A DNA stretch of 64,000 bases from Planotetraspora phitsanulokensis (GCF_016863295.1 NZ_BOOP01000022.1:1-64000); one strand, 5' to 3'. Positions 25,294-35,084 are shown, numbered from the stretch's first letter. Program-made: numbers and translations. Notes: generated from the sequence alone by a model not told the origin.

Positions 25294-26133
25294 GTGAAGC
25301 ACGGCGACGTGGGCGGGTTCCTCAGGGCGCGTCGTGAGGCGCTGCGGCCGGCGGACGTCGGGCTCGTGCCCGGCGGCCGCAGGCGGACGCCCGGCCTGCG
25401 CCGCTCGGAGGTCGCGCTACTGGCCGACGTGTCCGTCGACTACTACGAACGGCTTGAGCAGTCCCGCAACGCCAAGCCCTCCGAGGCGCTGGTGGCGAGC
25501 CTGGCGCGGGCGTTGCGACTGTCGGTGGACGAGCGCGACTACCTCTATGAGCTGGCGGGCTACCCACCGCCCCGGACGGGCGCGACCGGCGGCTACGTCG
25601 ATCCGGCGATGATGTTCGTGCTCGACGCGCTGACCACGGTGCCCGCGCACATCGTCGACGACCTGACCACGGTGCTCGCCCAGAACCGGCTCAGCCGTGC
25701 GCTCGTGGGTCCATGGGCGCACGGTGACGATCGCCTGGGAAACGTGACCTGGCGCTGGTTCACCGACCCGGCGTCGCGCGCCCTCAATGTGCCTGCGGAA
25801 CACGAAGCGATCGGACGGGGCTACGTGGCGGACCTGCGCGCCGCCAGCGCTCACCGCGGTCAGGACGCCGTCAGCAGTCGGCTCATCGCCGACCTCGCCG
25901 ACGCCAGCGAGGAGTTCTCCCGCTACTGGGACGACATGGAGGTCGTCCCTCTCCGGTCCACGCGCAAGAAGTTGATCCACCCGCATGCCGGACAGTTGGA
26001 CGTGCAGTGCGATTTCGTGCTCAGTGCCACCGGCGGGCACCGCTTGGTGATCTTCCGGCCGCAACCCGGCTCGGCCACCGCGGAGAATTTCGAGTTTCTG
26101 GACGTCCTGGGCCACCAGTCCTTCGAAGCCTGA
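25294..26133 (+). CDS. XRE/MmyB-like transcriptional regulator
   Basis: A 279-residue protein. An N-terminal HTH (GRRRTPGLRRSEVALLADVS, DYYERLEQSRNAKPSEALV) is joined to an MmyB-like ligand domain (about 105-270: MMFVLDALTTVPAHIVDD, LVGPWAHGD, NVTWRWFTDPASR). In actinomycetes this class commonly controls an adjacent oxidoreductase. It shares an operon with the aldo/keto reductase and probably regulates it. Confidence 0.9.
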   Translation: MKHGDVGGFLRARREALRPADVGLVPGGRRRTPGLRRSEVALLADVSVDYYERLEQSRNAKPSEALVASLARALRLSVDERDYLYELAGYPPPRTGATGGYVDPAMMFVLDALTTVPAHIVDDLTTVLAQNRLSRALVGPWAHGDDRLGNVTWRWFTDPASRALNVPAEHEAIGRGYVADLRAASAHRGQDAVSSRLIADLADASEEFSRYWDDMEVVPLRSTRKKLIHPHAGQLDVQCDFVLSATGGHRLVIFRPQPGSATAENFEFLDVLGHQSFEA

Positions 26134-26358
26134 TCACAGTCGCCGTTGACCGCCCCGCGATCGTGACGGGTGTCCGCCCGAAGCCGACGACCGGCCACAA
26201 TTTGCTCATTAGACACGTAAATCACATATTGCCCCAAGCGCCGGCAGATCATAATGACGGACCGGTTCACGTGTAGATCTCCGTCCAGAGCCGGCCTCTA
26301 CCGCCTGCCGTGTGCGTCACCGCGGGCATCGGGAGGAACCCGTCACCTGCACGACGGT

Positions 26359-26421
26359 CCGGCGACGACGAGGGACAACCGCAGCGAACACCGTTGCTGC
26401 GGCGATCATGAAGGACATCGC
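26359..26421 (+). promoter_or_regulatory. Leader shared with the second RCC1 gene
   Basis: The 62 bp just upstream of this RCC1 gene match 58075-58137 closely (common blocks GACGACGAGG, ACCGCAGCGAACAC, GCGATCATGA/TCGATCATGA and CATCGC/ATCGC before the ATG). The AT-rich stretch farther up (26195-26260) also resembles 57990-58040. A conserved untranslated leader or control site is likely. Confidence 0.6.
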
Positions 26422-28410
26422 ATGACTGGTCTGACGGCCGAGACCCCTCCCGGCTCTGGTTCGGCGAAGACACTGGATGGGTGGTTGAGAAGGTGGGGGC
26501 CGGGCCGTCGGGCGCGTGTCGTGATGATCGGCGTGGTGCTGGCCGTGAGCGCTCCTGCAGTGACGACGCTGGGGTTGGCGGGGTCGGCGGCGGCCTCCAC
26601 AGGGGACTCGTCTGTGTATGCGTGGGGGCAGGGCGTCTCCGGGCAGTTGGGCAACGAGGCGACGGTCAATCGTTCCTCCCCCGTTCTGTCCGCACTGAGT
26701 CAGGTTGCCCAGGTCAGCGGTGGTGATGTCCACACTGTGGCGGTACGCGCGGATGGCACTGCGTGGGCGTGGGGCGACAACGCCTACGGGGACCTGGGCG
26801 ACGGAACCACGCAGGACAGCTCGGTGCCGGTGCAGGTTGCCGGCCTTACAGGCATCGTGCAGGTCGCTGCGGGCGAGTATTACAACCTGGCGTTGCGCTC
26901 GGACGGCACGGTGTGGGCCTGGGGGTGGAACCCCGAAGGGCAGCTCGGTGACGGCACCACCGTCACACGCCATACCCCCGTGAAAGTGGCCGGGTTGTCC
27001 GGGGTGACCAAGATCGCCGTCGGCGGCTACCACAGCATGGCGTTGCGCTCGAACGGCACCGTGATGGCCTGGGGCAACAACGGCTACGGGGAGATCGGCG
27101 ACGGCACCACCACCAGGCGCACCACCCCTGTGGTCATCCATGGTCTGACCAAGGTGACCCAGATCGCCGCCGGCTGGAGCCACAGTCTCGCGTTACGGTC
27201 GGATGGCAGCGTGATGGCCTGGGGCGATAACCACTACGGGGAGGTCGGCGACGGCACCACCACCCAGCGCGCCGCCCCTGTAAAGGTGGCCGGATTGTCC
27301 GGGGTGACGCAGATCGCCGCCGGTGGAGGACACAGCCTCGCATTGCGCTCGGACGGCACTGTGCGGGCCTGGGGGGCCAACGAACACGGGCAGCTCGGCG
27401 ACGGCACCACCACCCATCGCCACACTCCGGTCAACGTGTCAGGGCTGACCAACGTCGCCCAGGTCAGCGCAAGCGCCAATGACAGTTTTGCGCTCCGCTC
27501 GAACGGCACCGTAATGGCGTGGGGCAACAACGCATGCGGCAAGCTCGGTGACGGAACCACAACTCAACGACTCAGGCCGGTCGCCGTACATGCGCTCAGC
27601 TCGGCGACGCAGATCTCGGCCGGGTTCTGGCACACGCTGGCGAAGGTGGGGCCGCCGAAGGTGACGGCCAAGGCGGCGATCACCGGCTCCCGCATCGCCG
27701 GAGACAAGCTGACCTGCAAGGCCACCTTCCTCGCCGCCTCCTCGGTGAAGTACAGCTGGTCGCGGGACACGACCACGATCTCGGGCGCGACCGCCGCCAC
27801 CTACACGCCGGTGGCGGGCGATGCCGGTCACAAGGTGACCTGCACCGTTTTCGGCAACAACACCTACGGCACCACCAGCACCTCGGCGGCCATCAGCGTC
27901 TACGCGCGCTTCACCACGGGCACCCCGCCGGTCGCGCAAACCGGTAAGTACTTCATTTACCGATTCACGGCGACCGGGTACTCCGCGGCGAAGGTCACTC
28001 TGGTCTCCGGGACGCTCCCTCCGGGCATGCAACTGGCCACCGGCGGCACGCTGTCCGGAACGCCCACCCGAGCCGGCGCCTACACGTTCATCCTGCAAGC
28101 GGCCGGTGGCACCGCCCCCACCGCCAGAGGTGCCAAGAGTGTCGTCGTCCGCGCCCCGGCGAAGTTCACCTCGGCCACCACACCGGTGGCGCACGCGGGC
28201 AAGTACTACATCTTCCGATTCCCGACGACCGGGTCGCCCGCACCGAAGGTCACCCGCGCCTCCGGAAGCCTCCCGCCGGGCCTGAAGCTGGCCACCGGCG
28301 GCACGCTGTCCGGGACGCCCACCCGCAAGGGCACCTACAAGTTCACCCTGAAGGCGACCAACGGCGTCGGCACCCCCGCCACCGCCACCAAGACCGTCAC
28401 CGTCCGTTGA
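26422..28410 (+). CDS. Secreted RCC1-repeat protein with Ig-like domains
   Basis: A 662-residue exported protein. An Arg-rich N-terminus leads to a signal segment (VVMIGVVLAVSAPAVTTLG ... AAAS). Residues about 70-410 hold seven RCC1 blades of 50-52 residues, each near ALRSDGTVMAWGxNxYGxLGDGTTT. Then follows an Ig-like domain (KAAITGSRIAGDKLTCKATF) and two putative-Ig (He_PIG) repeats with LPPGLKLATGGTLSGTPTRKG. It probably folds into an extracellular propeller with a C-terminal stalk. A paralogue lies at 58138-60180. Confidence 0.88.
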   Translation: MTGLTAETPPGSGSAKTLDGWLRRWGPGRRARVVMIGVVLAVSAPAVTTLGLAGSAAASTGDSSVYAWGQGVSGQLGNEATVNRSSPVLSALSQVAQVSGGDVHTVAVRADGTAWAWGDNAYGDLGDGTTQDSSVPVQVAGLTGIVQVAAGEYYNLALRSDGTVWAWGWNPEGQLGDGTTVTRHTPVKVAGLSGVTKIAVGGYHSMALRSNGTVMAWGNNGYGEIGDGTTTRRTTPVVIHGLTKVTQIAAGWSHSLALRSDGSVMAWGDNHYGEVGDGTTTQRAAPVKVAGLSGVTQIAAGGGHSLALRSDGTVRAWGANEHGQLGDGTTTHRHTPVNVSGLTNVAQVSASANDSFALRSNGTVMAWGNNACGKLGDGTTTQRLRPVAVHALSSATQISAGFWHTLAKVGPPKVTAKAAITGSRIAGDKLTCKATFLAASSVKYSWSRDTTTISGATAATYTPVAGDAGHKVTCTVFGNNTYGTTSTSAAISVYARFTTGTPPVAQTGKYFIYRFTATGYSAAKVTLVSGTLPPGMQLATGGTLSGTPTRAGAYTFILQAAGGTAPTARGAKSVVVRAPAKFTSATTPVAHAGKYYIFRFPTTGSPAPKVTRASGSLPPGLKLATGGTLSGTPTRKGTYKFTLKATNGVGTPATATKTVTVR

Positions 28411-28420
28411 TCAGCGTGAT

Positions 28421-28453
28421 CCCAGGGAATCGGCGCACCACCGATTCCCTGGG
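28421..28453. terminator. Hairpin after RCC1 gene
   Basis: CCCAGGGAATCGG and CCGATTCCCTGGG form a perfect 13-bp stem with a 7-nt loop, 10 bp after the stop. The same hairpin with few changes follows the paralogue at 60190-60222. Confidence 0.85.
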
Positions 28454-28829
28454 ACACTTCCCGATCAAGGTCAAGACGACTCTCAGGCCAGGCCCGGCAA
28501 GCTCGCAGGGGAAGGTTTGAGCAAGATCCTGGCGAATCTGGCACGGAAGATCGGTAAAGCCTCCTCGTCCTGGCCAGACGCGTCATGCCGCATGGCCTCG
28601 TACGGACTTGGGTGACTGTGTCGCCGTACGGCGGACCGGTCGTGGATCGATGAGCGCACCAGTCGGCTCCCCACCGGATTCGCCGCCGACGTCCGGGAGC
28701 GGCTTTCAGGACACAGGACGCGTGGTGTCCGATTTCTGCCAGCGACTATCGGAGGGACCCGGCAGAGTTTTCGCGACGCGACGGGACGCGAAGGGATGCG
28801 ACCTGGCGAAGGACGAAGGACACGAGGGC
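28454..28829. other. Gene-free stretch
   Basis: No convincing coding frame is seen in these 376 bases. The reading frame of the downstream flavoprotein is open back to 28608, but that part is Arg/Ser-rich and lacks family similarity, so I treat it as 5' untranslated. No clear hairpin or operator. Confidence 0.4.
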
Positions 28830-29468
28830 ATGCACAAGATCTCCGAGCTGAAAGTGCTGTACTTCGGGACCCCGGTGGTCCTGATCGGCTCCCGGAACGA
28901 GGACGGCTCGGCGAACCTCTCGCCGATGTCCTCGGCCTGGTGGTTGGACGACTCCTGCATGCTGGGTCTCGGCAACAACGGCCAGACTGCGGCGAATCTG
29001 CTGCGCGAACGTGACTGCGTGTTGAATCTCGCCTCCTCTTCGATGGTCGACGCCGTGGACCGGCTCGCGCTTCTGACCGCGAGAGCGGCGATACCGGACT
29101 ACCGGGTGCAGCAGGGTTACCGGTACGAGCGAGACAAGTTCGGGGTGGCAGGGCTGACCGAGCAGTCGGCGGAGTTGGTACGGGCGCCGCGCGTCAAGGA
29201 GTGCCCCATCCAGTTGGAGTGTGTGGTGGATGAGGCACATCCGTTCGGCGGTCCGGAGACGGAGGCGACCGCCTTCCAGGTCAGGGTGGTGCGCGTCCAT
29301 GTCGAGGAGGAATTGATCATCCCCGGGACGCACTACGTGGACCCGCTGCGATGGGATCCGCTCATCATGAAGTTCTGCGAGTTCTTCGGCGGCGGGCAGA
29401 ACGTGCACCCGTCCAGGCTCGCCGAGGGCTGGAAGATGCCGCATCAGCTCCAGCGGGCGACCGGCTGA
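28830..29468 (+). CDS. Flavin reductase-like (split-barrel FMN) protein
   Basis: A 212-residue protein of the flavin-reductase/DIM6-NTAB split-barrel family. The N-terminal strands VVLIGSRNEDGSANLSPMSS and AWWLDDSCMLGLG are the FMN-binding part; NNGQTAANLLRERDCVLNLAS follows, and the HPSRLAEGWKMP end is typical. Such proteins use FMN in reductions or as a ligand-binding fold. The start ATG 28830 follows GAAGGA. The LysR gene converges with it, leaving no spacer between the stops. Confidence 0.82.
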   Translation: MHKISELKVLYFGTPVVLIGSRNEDGSANLSPMSSAWWLDDSCMLGLGNNGQTAANLLRERDCVLNLASSSMVDAVDRLALLTARAAIPDYRVQQGYRYERDKFGVAGLTEQSAELVRAPRVKECPIQLECVVDEAHPFGGPETEATAFQVRVVRVHVEEELIIPGTHYVDPLRWDPLIMKFCEFFGGGQNVHPSRLAEGWKMPHQLQRATG

Positions 29469-30377
29469 TCAAGGAACCGTTGCCGACGGGACGGCGAGCA
29501 GGTCGTGGGCGGCCTGCGCGAAGGCGCGAACGCGTGCGGTGGCGCCGTCGGCCCGCCAGAACAGACCCCATCGCAGCGGCGAGGCGTCACTGATGGGCAC
29601 GTAGGCGACGTCAGGGCGCGCGTAATAGCGCCTGGCCTGGGCGCCGACCGTGAAGGCACCGCGGCCGGCGCCGATGAGGGTGAGCATCTCGTTGAAAGTC
29701 GCAGCCGAAGGACCGGGATCGATCGGCCGTCCGCCGGGAGTGGTGCGCGGGGTCCAGTCCTCTCGCAGGGAGGCGGGCAGGGTGTCCGGCAACTGGAGCA
29801 GCTTCACCTTGGCCAGATCCTCCAGCGACACCGACGTGCGGCGGGCGAAGGGATGCTGAGAAGGCACGGCGAGCATGCGTGCTTCGGAGACCAGGACCGG
29901 CCCGGAGACGATGCCGGGTTCGTCGACGGGGAAGGTGCCCAGCACGAGGTCGACTTCTCCGTCGCGCAGCCAGGGCATGGAGTCGGCCAGCTGCGCTTCG
30001 CGGAGCCGTACGTCGCAGTCGGGCCGGCGCCGGCGGAACAACTCGGCGGCCCCGGCGAGCAGTTGCCCGCCGGCCGCGCCGACGAACGCGACGCTCAGTG
30101 TGCCGGTCAGGCCGCGGCCGATGTCGATCGCCCGCTCGAATGCGGTGGTGATCTGGTTCCAGGCGGGGCGGATCTCCTCGTACAGCCGCCGCCCTACTGC
30201 GGTCAGCTCCACCCGGCGGCTGGTGCGGGTGAACAGGGGGACTCCGGTCCGGCGTTCCAGCTTGGCGATGGTCTGGCTGATCCGGGCGGTGGACACGTGC
30301 AGGCGGTCGGCGGTGCGGCCGAAGTGCAACTCCTCGGCGAGGGTGAGAAACGCCTCCAGCTCGTGTCGCTCCAGCAT
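29469..30377 (-). CDS. LysR family transcriptional regulator
   Basis: A 302-residue LTTR. The HTH occupies residues 1-62 (LERHELEAFLTLAEELHFG, TADRLHVSTARISQTIAKLE, GVPLFTRTSRRVELTAVG). The effector domain starts near GTLSVAFVGAAGGQLL. ATG 30377 begins at the family's usual N-terminus; the frame continues to 30431. It is divergent from the SnoaL-like and BBE-type genes and is the obvious activator of that operon. Confidence 0.92.
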   Translation of the reverse strand: MLERHELEAFLTLAEELHFGRTADRLHVSTARISQTIAKLERRTGVPLFTRTSRRVELTAVGRRLYEEIRPAWNQITTAFERAIDIGRGLTGTLSVAFVGAAGGQLLAGAAELFRRRRPDCDVRLREAQLADSMPWLRDGEVDLVLGTFPVDEPGIVSGPVLVSEARMLAVPSQHPFARRTSVSLEDLAKVKLLQLPDTLPASLREDWTPRTTPGGRPIDPGPSAATFNEMLTLIGAGRGAFTVGAQARRYYARPDVAYVPISDASPLRWGLFWRADGATARVRAFAQAAHDLLAVPSATVP

Positions 30378-30502
30378 GACGTTCCTCCGGATCGTTAATT
30401 CCAGCTTCACGATCCTTGCACAGCGGCGCATTGATCGACTCCTTGCCCCGGCCGAGAGTGGGAACCGCTCAAAGACCCCTCTGACCTGTATGGGAGCAAA
30501 CC

Positions 30503-31012
30503 ATGTACGTCATCGGTGAACACGCCCTCTCCGCCCCGGCCGCCGACGCCGATGCGGTCATCCGGGAGTTGCGGGACCGCGCTGAGATCCTGGACGCGCT
30601 GTACCGGTTCGGCCTGGGCCAGGACCTGAAGGACAAGGCGTTGTTCGCCTCGGCTTTCGCCGCCGACGCCGAGTTGGATTTTCGTCCCGCAGCCGCCAAG
30701 TGGGGCGGCCGGCCGCCGGTGATGTTCGGACGGGACACCATCGTCACCACCATCTTGACCATGTTCACCGGCCAGGTGGACACCACTCACCAGGTCACCA
30801 ATCCCCGCATCACCGTGGACGGCGACACCGCGCAGCTCACTGCGCTGGTGGAGGCCCAGCATCTGCTCACCGCCGGCCACGCCGCCTTCGCCCTGCTGAA
30901 GAACCCCTACGAGGTCGAACTGATCCGCGACGGCGAGCGCTGGGTCATCCGCCGCCTACGTATCGACAACGCCTGGTACACCGGCGACCCCACCGCCATC
31001 TTCGGAAGTTGA
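30503..31012 (+). CDS. SnoaL-like (NTF2 fold) protein
   Basis: A 169-residue protein of the SnoaL_4/polyketide-cyclase-like group: helix RELRDRAEILDALYRFGLGQD, the AFAADAELDFRP strand, the hairpin with VDTTHQVTNPRITVDGDTA, and ERWVIRRLRIDNAWYTG. The fold serves as cyclase, isomerase or dehydratase. It lies 79 bp before an FAD-linked oxidase gene; together they look like a small oxidative modification unit under LysR control. Confidence 0.85.
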   Translation: MYVIGEHALSAPAADADAVIRELRDRAEILDALYRFGLGQDLKDKALFASAFAADAELDFRPAAAKWGGRPPVMFGRDTIVTTILTMFTGQVDTTHQVTNPRITVDGDTAQLTALVEAQHLLTAGHAAFALLKNPYEVELIRDGERWVIRRLRIDNAWYTGDPTAIFGS

Positions 31013-31091
31013 CGATCATTGGGCGCACGTCGCAGCCGCGTGTTTCCACCTCGTTCCTCCTTGAGCCCACGACCCGGCTTGGAAAGAAAAG

Positions 31092-32399
31092 ATGATCAAT
31101 AAGCTGAACGACCTGCGCACCCTCGTCCGCGGACGAGTCCTGACGCCGGAAGACGACGACTTCGATCAGGCCCGGCGTCCCTGGAATCTGGCCGTCGAGC
31201 AACCTGTGCCCGCCGTGGTCGAAGTAGCCGACGCCGCCGACATCGCGGCTGTGGTCCGCTTCGCCCGTGCTCACGGCCTGTCCGTCTCGGCCCAGCCCAA
31301 CGGCCATGGCGCCACCGGGGACCTGGGCGGCGCGATCCTCCTGCGCACCCGACGACTGGACACCCTGGAGATCGACCCGGCTGCCCAGCGGGCCCGCGTC
31401 GGCGCGGGTGTGTCGTCGGGGCGCGTGCAGGCCGCCGCCGCGACGTACGGTCTGACCGGCCTGCCCGGCAGTTCGCCGGTCGTCAGCGTGGCCGGTGTCG
31501 CTCTTGGCGGCGGGCTGAGCTGGTTCGGCCGCAGCCACGGCTGGGTGGCCGACAGCGTCACCGCGTTCGACATCGTCGACGCCGAAGGCGGGCTGCGGCA
31601 CATCACCGCCGACACCGACCCTGACCTGTTCTGGGCACTTCGGGGTGGTGGCGGCTCCTTCGCCATCGTCACCGCCCTTGAGCTCTCCCTCCATCACGCA
31701 CCGCACCTGTACGGCGGCCGGATGTTGTGGCCGGCCGAGCACGCCGCGGAAGTGACCGACGCCTACCGGCAGATCACCGCCACCGCCCCCGACGCGCTCA
31801 CCGTCTGGCTGGATCTGCTGCACTTCCCTGGTTCCGACCCCGTGATCGCGGTGGACACCACCTACCTCGGCGACCACGCCGAAGCCCGCGACCTGCTGAG
31901 CCCGCTGGAGCGAATCCCCCGCCCTCTCGCCGACAGCAGACGGATCATGACCGTCTCCGAGCTGGGAACCATCACCGCCGAACCCACCGACCCCAGCGCG
32001 GGCTCCTCACGCGCCGAACTGCTCACCGACCTGGACGGCACCACGACCAAGACACTGCTGGCCGACCCCATCGCCCCGCTGATGAGCGTGCAGATACGCC
32101 ACCTCGGCGGCGCCTTCACCCGCCCCTCCGACAGCCCTCACGGCCCGCTGACCGAGCCCTACGCGCTCTACCTGTTCGGCGTGCCGACCGACCCGGCGAC
32201 GGCCGAGGCCGTCACCGCCAAACAACGCGCACTCGCCGAGGCCCTCCCGGTGAGCGGCCGCAAGCCCTTCACCTTCCTCAGCCCGGGAGAGACCGTGGCC
32301 GACGCCTTCGCTCCCGCCGCGCTGAACCGCCTGCGCTACATCAAACGCCGCCACGACCCGGACGACGTCTTCCGCGGCAACTTCCCCATCCCCGGCTGA
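31092..32399 (+). CDS. BBE-type FAD-linked oxidase
   Basis: A 435-residue berberine-bridge-enzyme-like protein. The FAD_binding_4 domain covers residues 40-180 with the flavin-anchoring histidine in AQPNGHGATGDLGG and the LPGSSPVVSVAGVALGGGLSWFGR loop; the BBE domain is at the C-terminus (LNRLRYIKRRHDPDDVFRGN). No second anchoring cysteine is evident, so the flavin is probably bound through one bond. Substrates of the family are sugars, alkaloids or polyketides. Confidence 0.9.
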   Translation: MINKLNDLRTLVRGRVLTPEDDDFDQARRPWNLAVEQPVPAVVEVADAADIAAVVRFARAHGLSVSAQPNGHGATGDLGGAILLRTRRLDTLEIDPAAQRARVGAGVSSGRVQAAAATYGLTGLPGSSPVVSVAGVALGGGLSWFGRSHGWVADSVTAFDIVDAEGGLRHITADTDPDLFWALRGGGGSFAIVTALELSLHHAPHLYGGRMLWPAEHAAEVTDAYRQITATAPDALTVWLDLLHFPGSDPVIAVDTTYLGDHAEARDLLSPLERIPRPLADSRRIMTVSELGTITAEPTDPSAGSSRAELLTDLDGTTTKTLLADPIAPLMSVQIRHLGGAFTRPSDSPHGPLTEPYALYLFGVPTDPATAEAVTAKQRALAEALPVSGRKPFTFLSPGETVADAFAPAALNRLRYIKRRHDPDDVFRGNFPIPG

Positions 32400-32660
32400 A
32401 CGCCCCCATTCCCAGGGCCGCGACTTCATAGGGCGGCCACCGCCTTAGAAGCGCCCGCGGCTCCAATTCCTCCAGCGGCACGCAGTTCTTCCTGGTGGCG
32501 TTCTCCGCCCACCACTCGAGCCGCGATTCGGCCGACAACACCGGCGTACGCGGCGCGGCTTCGTGAGCAGGTTTTCGTGAGGAGGTCGTCCGTCCAGAGC
32601 AGACGACGAGGGGAAAGGGGAGGATCCGCTCCCTTCCACTCTCAACGTATAGCGGACCAG
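32400..32660. other. Gene-poor stretch upstream of helR
   Basis: No confident gene. On the minus strand a protein-like segment (RLEWWAENATRKNCVPLEEL, about 32400-32530) can be read, but it is short, without a start or family match, and may be a remnant or chance. The helR promoter region follows. Confidence 0.35.
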
Positions 32661-32679
32661 GGGGCTTGCGGCAAGACCT
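32661..32679 (+). promoter_or_regulatory. Rifamycin-associated element (RAE)
   Basis: GGGGCTTGCGGCAAGACC matches the known RAE inverted repeat (GGGGCTTGCGGCAAGGCCC) with one base different. RAEs precede rifamycin-inducible genes such as helR and rifampicin-inactivating enzymes in actinomycetes. It sits about 150 bp before the helR start. Confidence 0.88.
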
Positions 32680-32831
32680 GGGTCGTGTTGCAGAATCGTC
32701 GGCCCAGGCCAGGACCTGCGGAAATGGGGGAACGCGGAGCGTTGCTGTCATGGCCACCGGGTTCGCCACGCCGGTCCAGACGCCTTGGTGAGCGTAGTGA
32801 TTGCAAGGGCCCTCAATTCGGAGCTGATGAC

Positions 32832-34979
32832 GTGAACCCCGTGACCACCAGCGCGTTCGACCTTCCCGACCGCCTCTCGCGCAAGGCCGACCCGACGCTG
32901 ATCGCCCGCGATGAGCAGCACTTCGCGGCAATCGCGGAGAGCCTCGAGCAGTCGATCGCCGAGCTGTCCGCCCGCCTCGACTCTGAACGCAAGGCGCCCG
33001 GCGGTCGAGGCCGTCAGGCGCTGGACCGGGACTTGGAGATCCACCGGCTGACCGCCCGCCTGCGCGCTCTGCGTCGTTTCGGATTGGACCTGTGCCTCGG
33101 ACGCATGGTCGGCGCAGACGACCCCGAGCCCGTGTACGTCGGGCGCCTCGGCCTTACGGACAGCGCGGGTCGTCGGCTGCTGCTCGACTGGCGTTCCCCC
33201 GCGGCTGAGCCGTTCTTCGGAGCGACCCACGCCAACCCGATGGGTCTGGCGAGCCGCCGCAGGTATCGATGGACGCGCGGCCGGATCAACGACTACTGGG
33301 ACGAGGTGTTCACCTCGGACGGCTTCGAAGGGCACGCCGCGCTCGACGACCAGTCCGCCTTCATCGCCAGCCTGGGCGGCAGCCGGTCGACACGGATGCG
33401 AGACGTCCTCGGCACCATCCAGGCCGACCAGGACGCCATCATCCGCGCGGGATCCCGCGGCGCTCTCGTCGTCGACGGCGGTCCGGGCACGGGGAAGACC
33501 GTCGTCGCTCTGCACCGCTCCGCCTACCTCCTCTACTCCGACCCCCGCCTCGGGCACCACCGGGGAGGCGTGCTGTTCGTCGGTCCGCACCAGCCCTACC
33601 TGGCCTACGTCGCCGACGTCCTCCCCAGCCTCGGAGAGGAGGGCGTACAGACCTGCACCCTGCGGGATCTGGTCGCCGAGGGAGCCGCGGCGACGATCGA
33701 GGACGACCCGGACGTGGCCCGCCTGAAGTCGTCCGCGGATCTGGTGAAGGCGATCGAGCCGGCCGTCAGGTTCTACGAGAGCCCGCCCACCAAGGGGATG
33801 ACGGTCACGACCGACTGGTCCGACATCTGGTTGAGCGCCGACGACTGGGCCGAAGCGTTCGAGGCACCGGAACCCGGCACTCCGCACAACGAGGCGCGCG
33901 ACCAGATCTGGGAGGAGCTGCTCACGATCCTGGTGGACAAGCACGACGGCGACGTCTCGGCCGACCTGCTCCGCCGGTCGCTGCAGCGGGACAGGGAGCT
34001 GCTCACGACCTTCAACCGCGCGTGGCCGCTGATCGAAGCGGCCGACCTCGTCGGAGACTTGTGGTCGGTACCCGCCTACCTGCGGATGTGCGCTCCCTGG
34101 CTCAGCCCCGACGACGTCCGGAAGCTGCAGCGCGAGAACGCCCAGGCCTGGACGGTGTCCGACCTGCCGCTCCTAGATGCGGCACGGCAGCGGCTCGGCG
34201 ACCCGGAGGCGTCACGACGCAGGCGCCGGCGGGAGGCCGCTCTCGCCGCCCAACGCGAGCACATGGCTCAGGTCGTCGACAACCTGATCGAGGCCGATGA
34301 CGACGGCGAAGGCCTCGTGACGCAACTGCGCCGAGAGGACCTCCAGCGAAATCTGGTCGACGAGTCCGAGCTGCCCACCCTCGACCCGGACCTGCTCGCC
34401 GGCCCGTTCGCGCACATCGTCGTGGACGAGGCTCAGGAACTCACCGACGCGGAGTGGCAGATGCTGCTGCTGCGCTGCCCGTCCCGAAGCTTCACCATCG
34501 TCGGGGACCGTGCCCAGGCCAGGCACGGATTCACCGAGTCGTGGCAGGAGCGGCTCGAGCGGATCGGGCTCGACCGGATCAACCTGGCCTCCCTGAGCAT
34601 CAACTACCGGACGCCGGAAGAGGTCATGGCGGAGGCCGAGCCGGTCATCCGGGCCGTGCTCCCGGACGCCAACGTGCCGACCTCCATCCGCGGCAGCGGC
34701 GTCCCCGTCGTGCACGGGTCCGCTGCGGATCTGGGCTCCATCCTCGACACCTGGCTCGCCGAGCATGCCGACGGAGTCGCCTGCGTCATCGGTGATCCCA
34801 CGTTCCGGTCGACGTCCCGTGTTCGGTCGCTGACCCCGGAGCTGTCGAAGGGGCTCGAGTTCGACCTGGTCGTCCTCATGGACCCAGAGGCGTTCGGCGA
34901 TGGCATCGAAGGAGCGGTCGACCGCTATGTCGCGATGACCCGCGCGACCCAGCGACTCGTCATCCTCACGAGCTCCTGA
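32832..34979 (+). CDS. helR: HelR, HelD-like RNA polymerase recycling ATPase
   Basis: A 715-residue UvrD/Rep-fold ATPase. Residues 22-85 form a coiled coil (ARDEQHFAAIAESLEQSIAE) that in HelD-type proteins enters the RNA-polymerase secondary channel. The ATPase has TIQADQDAIIRA (Q motif), Walker A GGPGTGKT (216-223), Walker B IVVDEAQELTDAEW and a C-terminal MTRATQRLVILTS motif. HelR removes rifamycin-stalled polymerase from DNA and gives tolerance. GTG 32832 follows GGAG at the right distance. The RAE upstream predicts induction by rifamycins. Confidence 0.93.
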   Translation: MNPVTTSAFDLPDRLSRKADPTLIARDEQHFAAIAESLEQSIAELSARLDSERKAPGGRGRQALDRDLEIHRLTARLRALRRFGLDLCLGRMVGADDPEPVYVGRLGLTDSAGRRLLLDWRSPAAEPFFGATHANPMGLASRRRYRWTRGRINDYWDEVFTSDGFEGHAALDDQSAFIASLGGSRSTRMRDVLGTIQADQDAIIRAGSRGALVVDGGPGTGKTVVALHRSAYLLYSDPRLGHHRGGVLFVGPHQPYLAYVADVLPSLGEEGVQTCTLRDLVAEGAAATIEDDPDVARLKSSADLVKAIEPAVRFYESPPTKGMTVTTDWSDIWLSADDWAEAFEAPEPGTPHNEARDQIWEELLTILVDKHDGDVSADLLRRSLQRDRELLTTFNRAWPLIEAADLVGDLWSVPAYLRMCAPWLSPDDVRKLQRENAQAWTVSDLPLLDAARQRLGDPEASRRRRRREAALAAQREHMAQVVDNLIEADDDGEGLVTQLRREDLQRNLVDESELPTLDPDLLAGPFAHIVVDEAQELTDAEWQMLLLRCPSRSFTIVGDRAQARHGFTESWQERLERIGLDRINLASLSINYRTPEEVMAEAEPVIRAVLPDANVPTSIRGSGVPVVHGSAADLGSILDTWLAEHADGVACVIGDPTFRSTSRVRSLTPELSKGLEFDLVVLMDPEAFGDGIEGAVDRYVAMTRATQRLVILTSS

Positions 34980-35084
34980 CGACGGTCGGACGAACGCCAA
35001 GGAAAAGCGAAAAAGGGATTGATCGGGTGTGCGCCGTGTGCTTGGGTGTGGATCACGCCCTCAATCACGGAGGAGGTGAGAGCC

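Noticed and set aside
32341-32931. Minus-strand frame upstream of helR with a protein-like stretch RLEWWAENATRKNCVPLEEL
   Set aside because: It spans the RAE and runs through the end of the BBE-type gene; at most about 45 residues look protein-like and no start is near.
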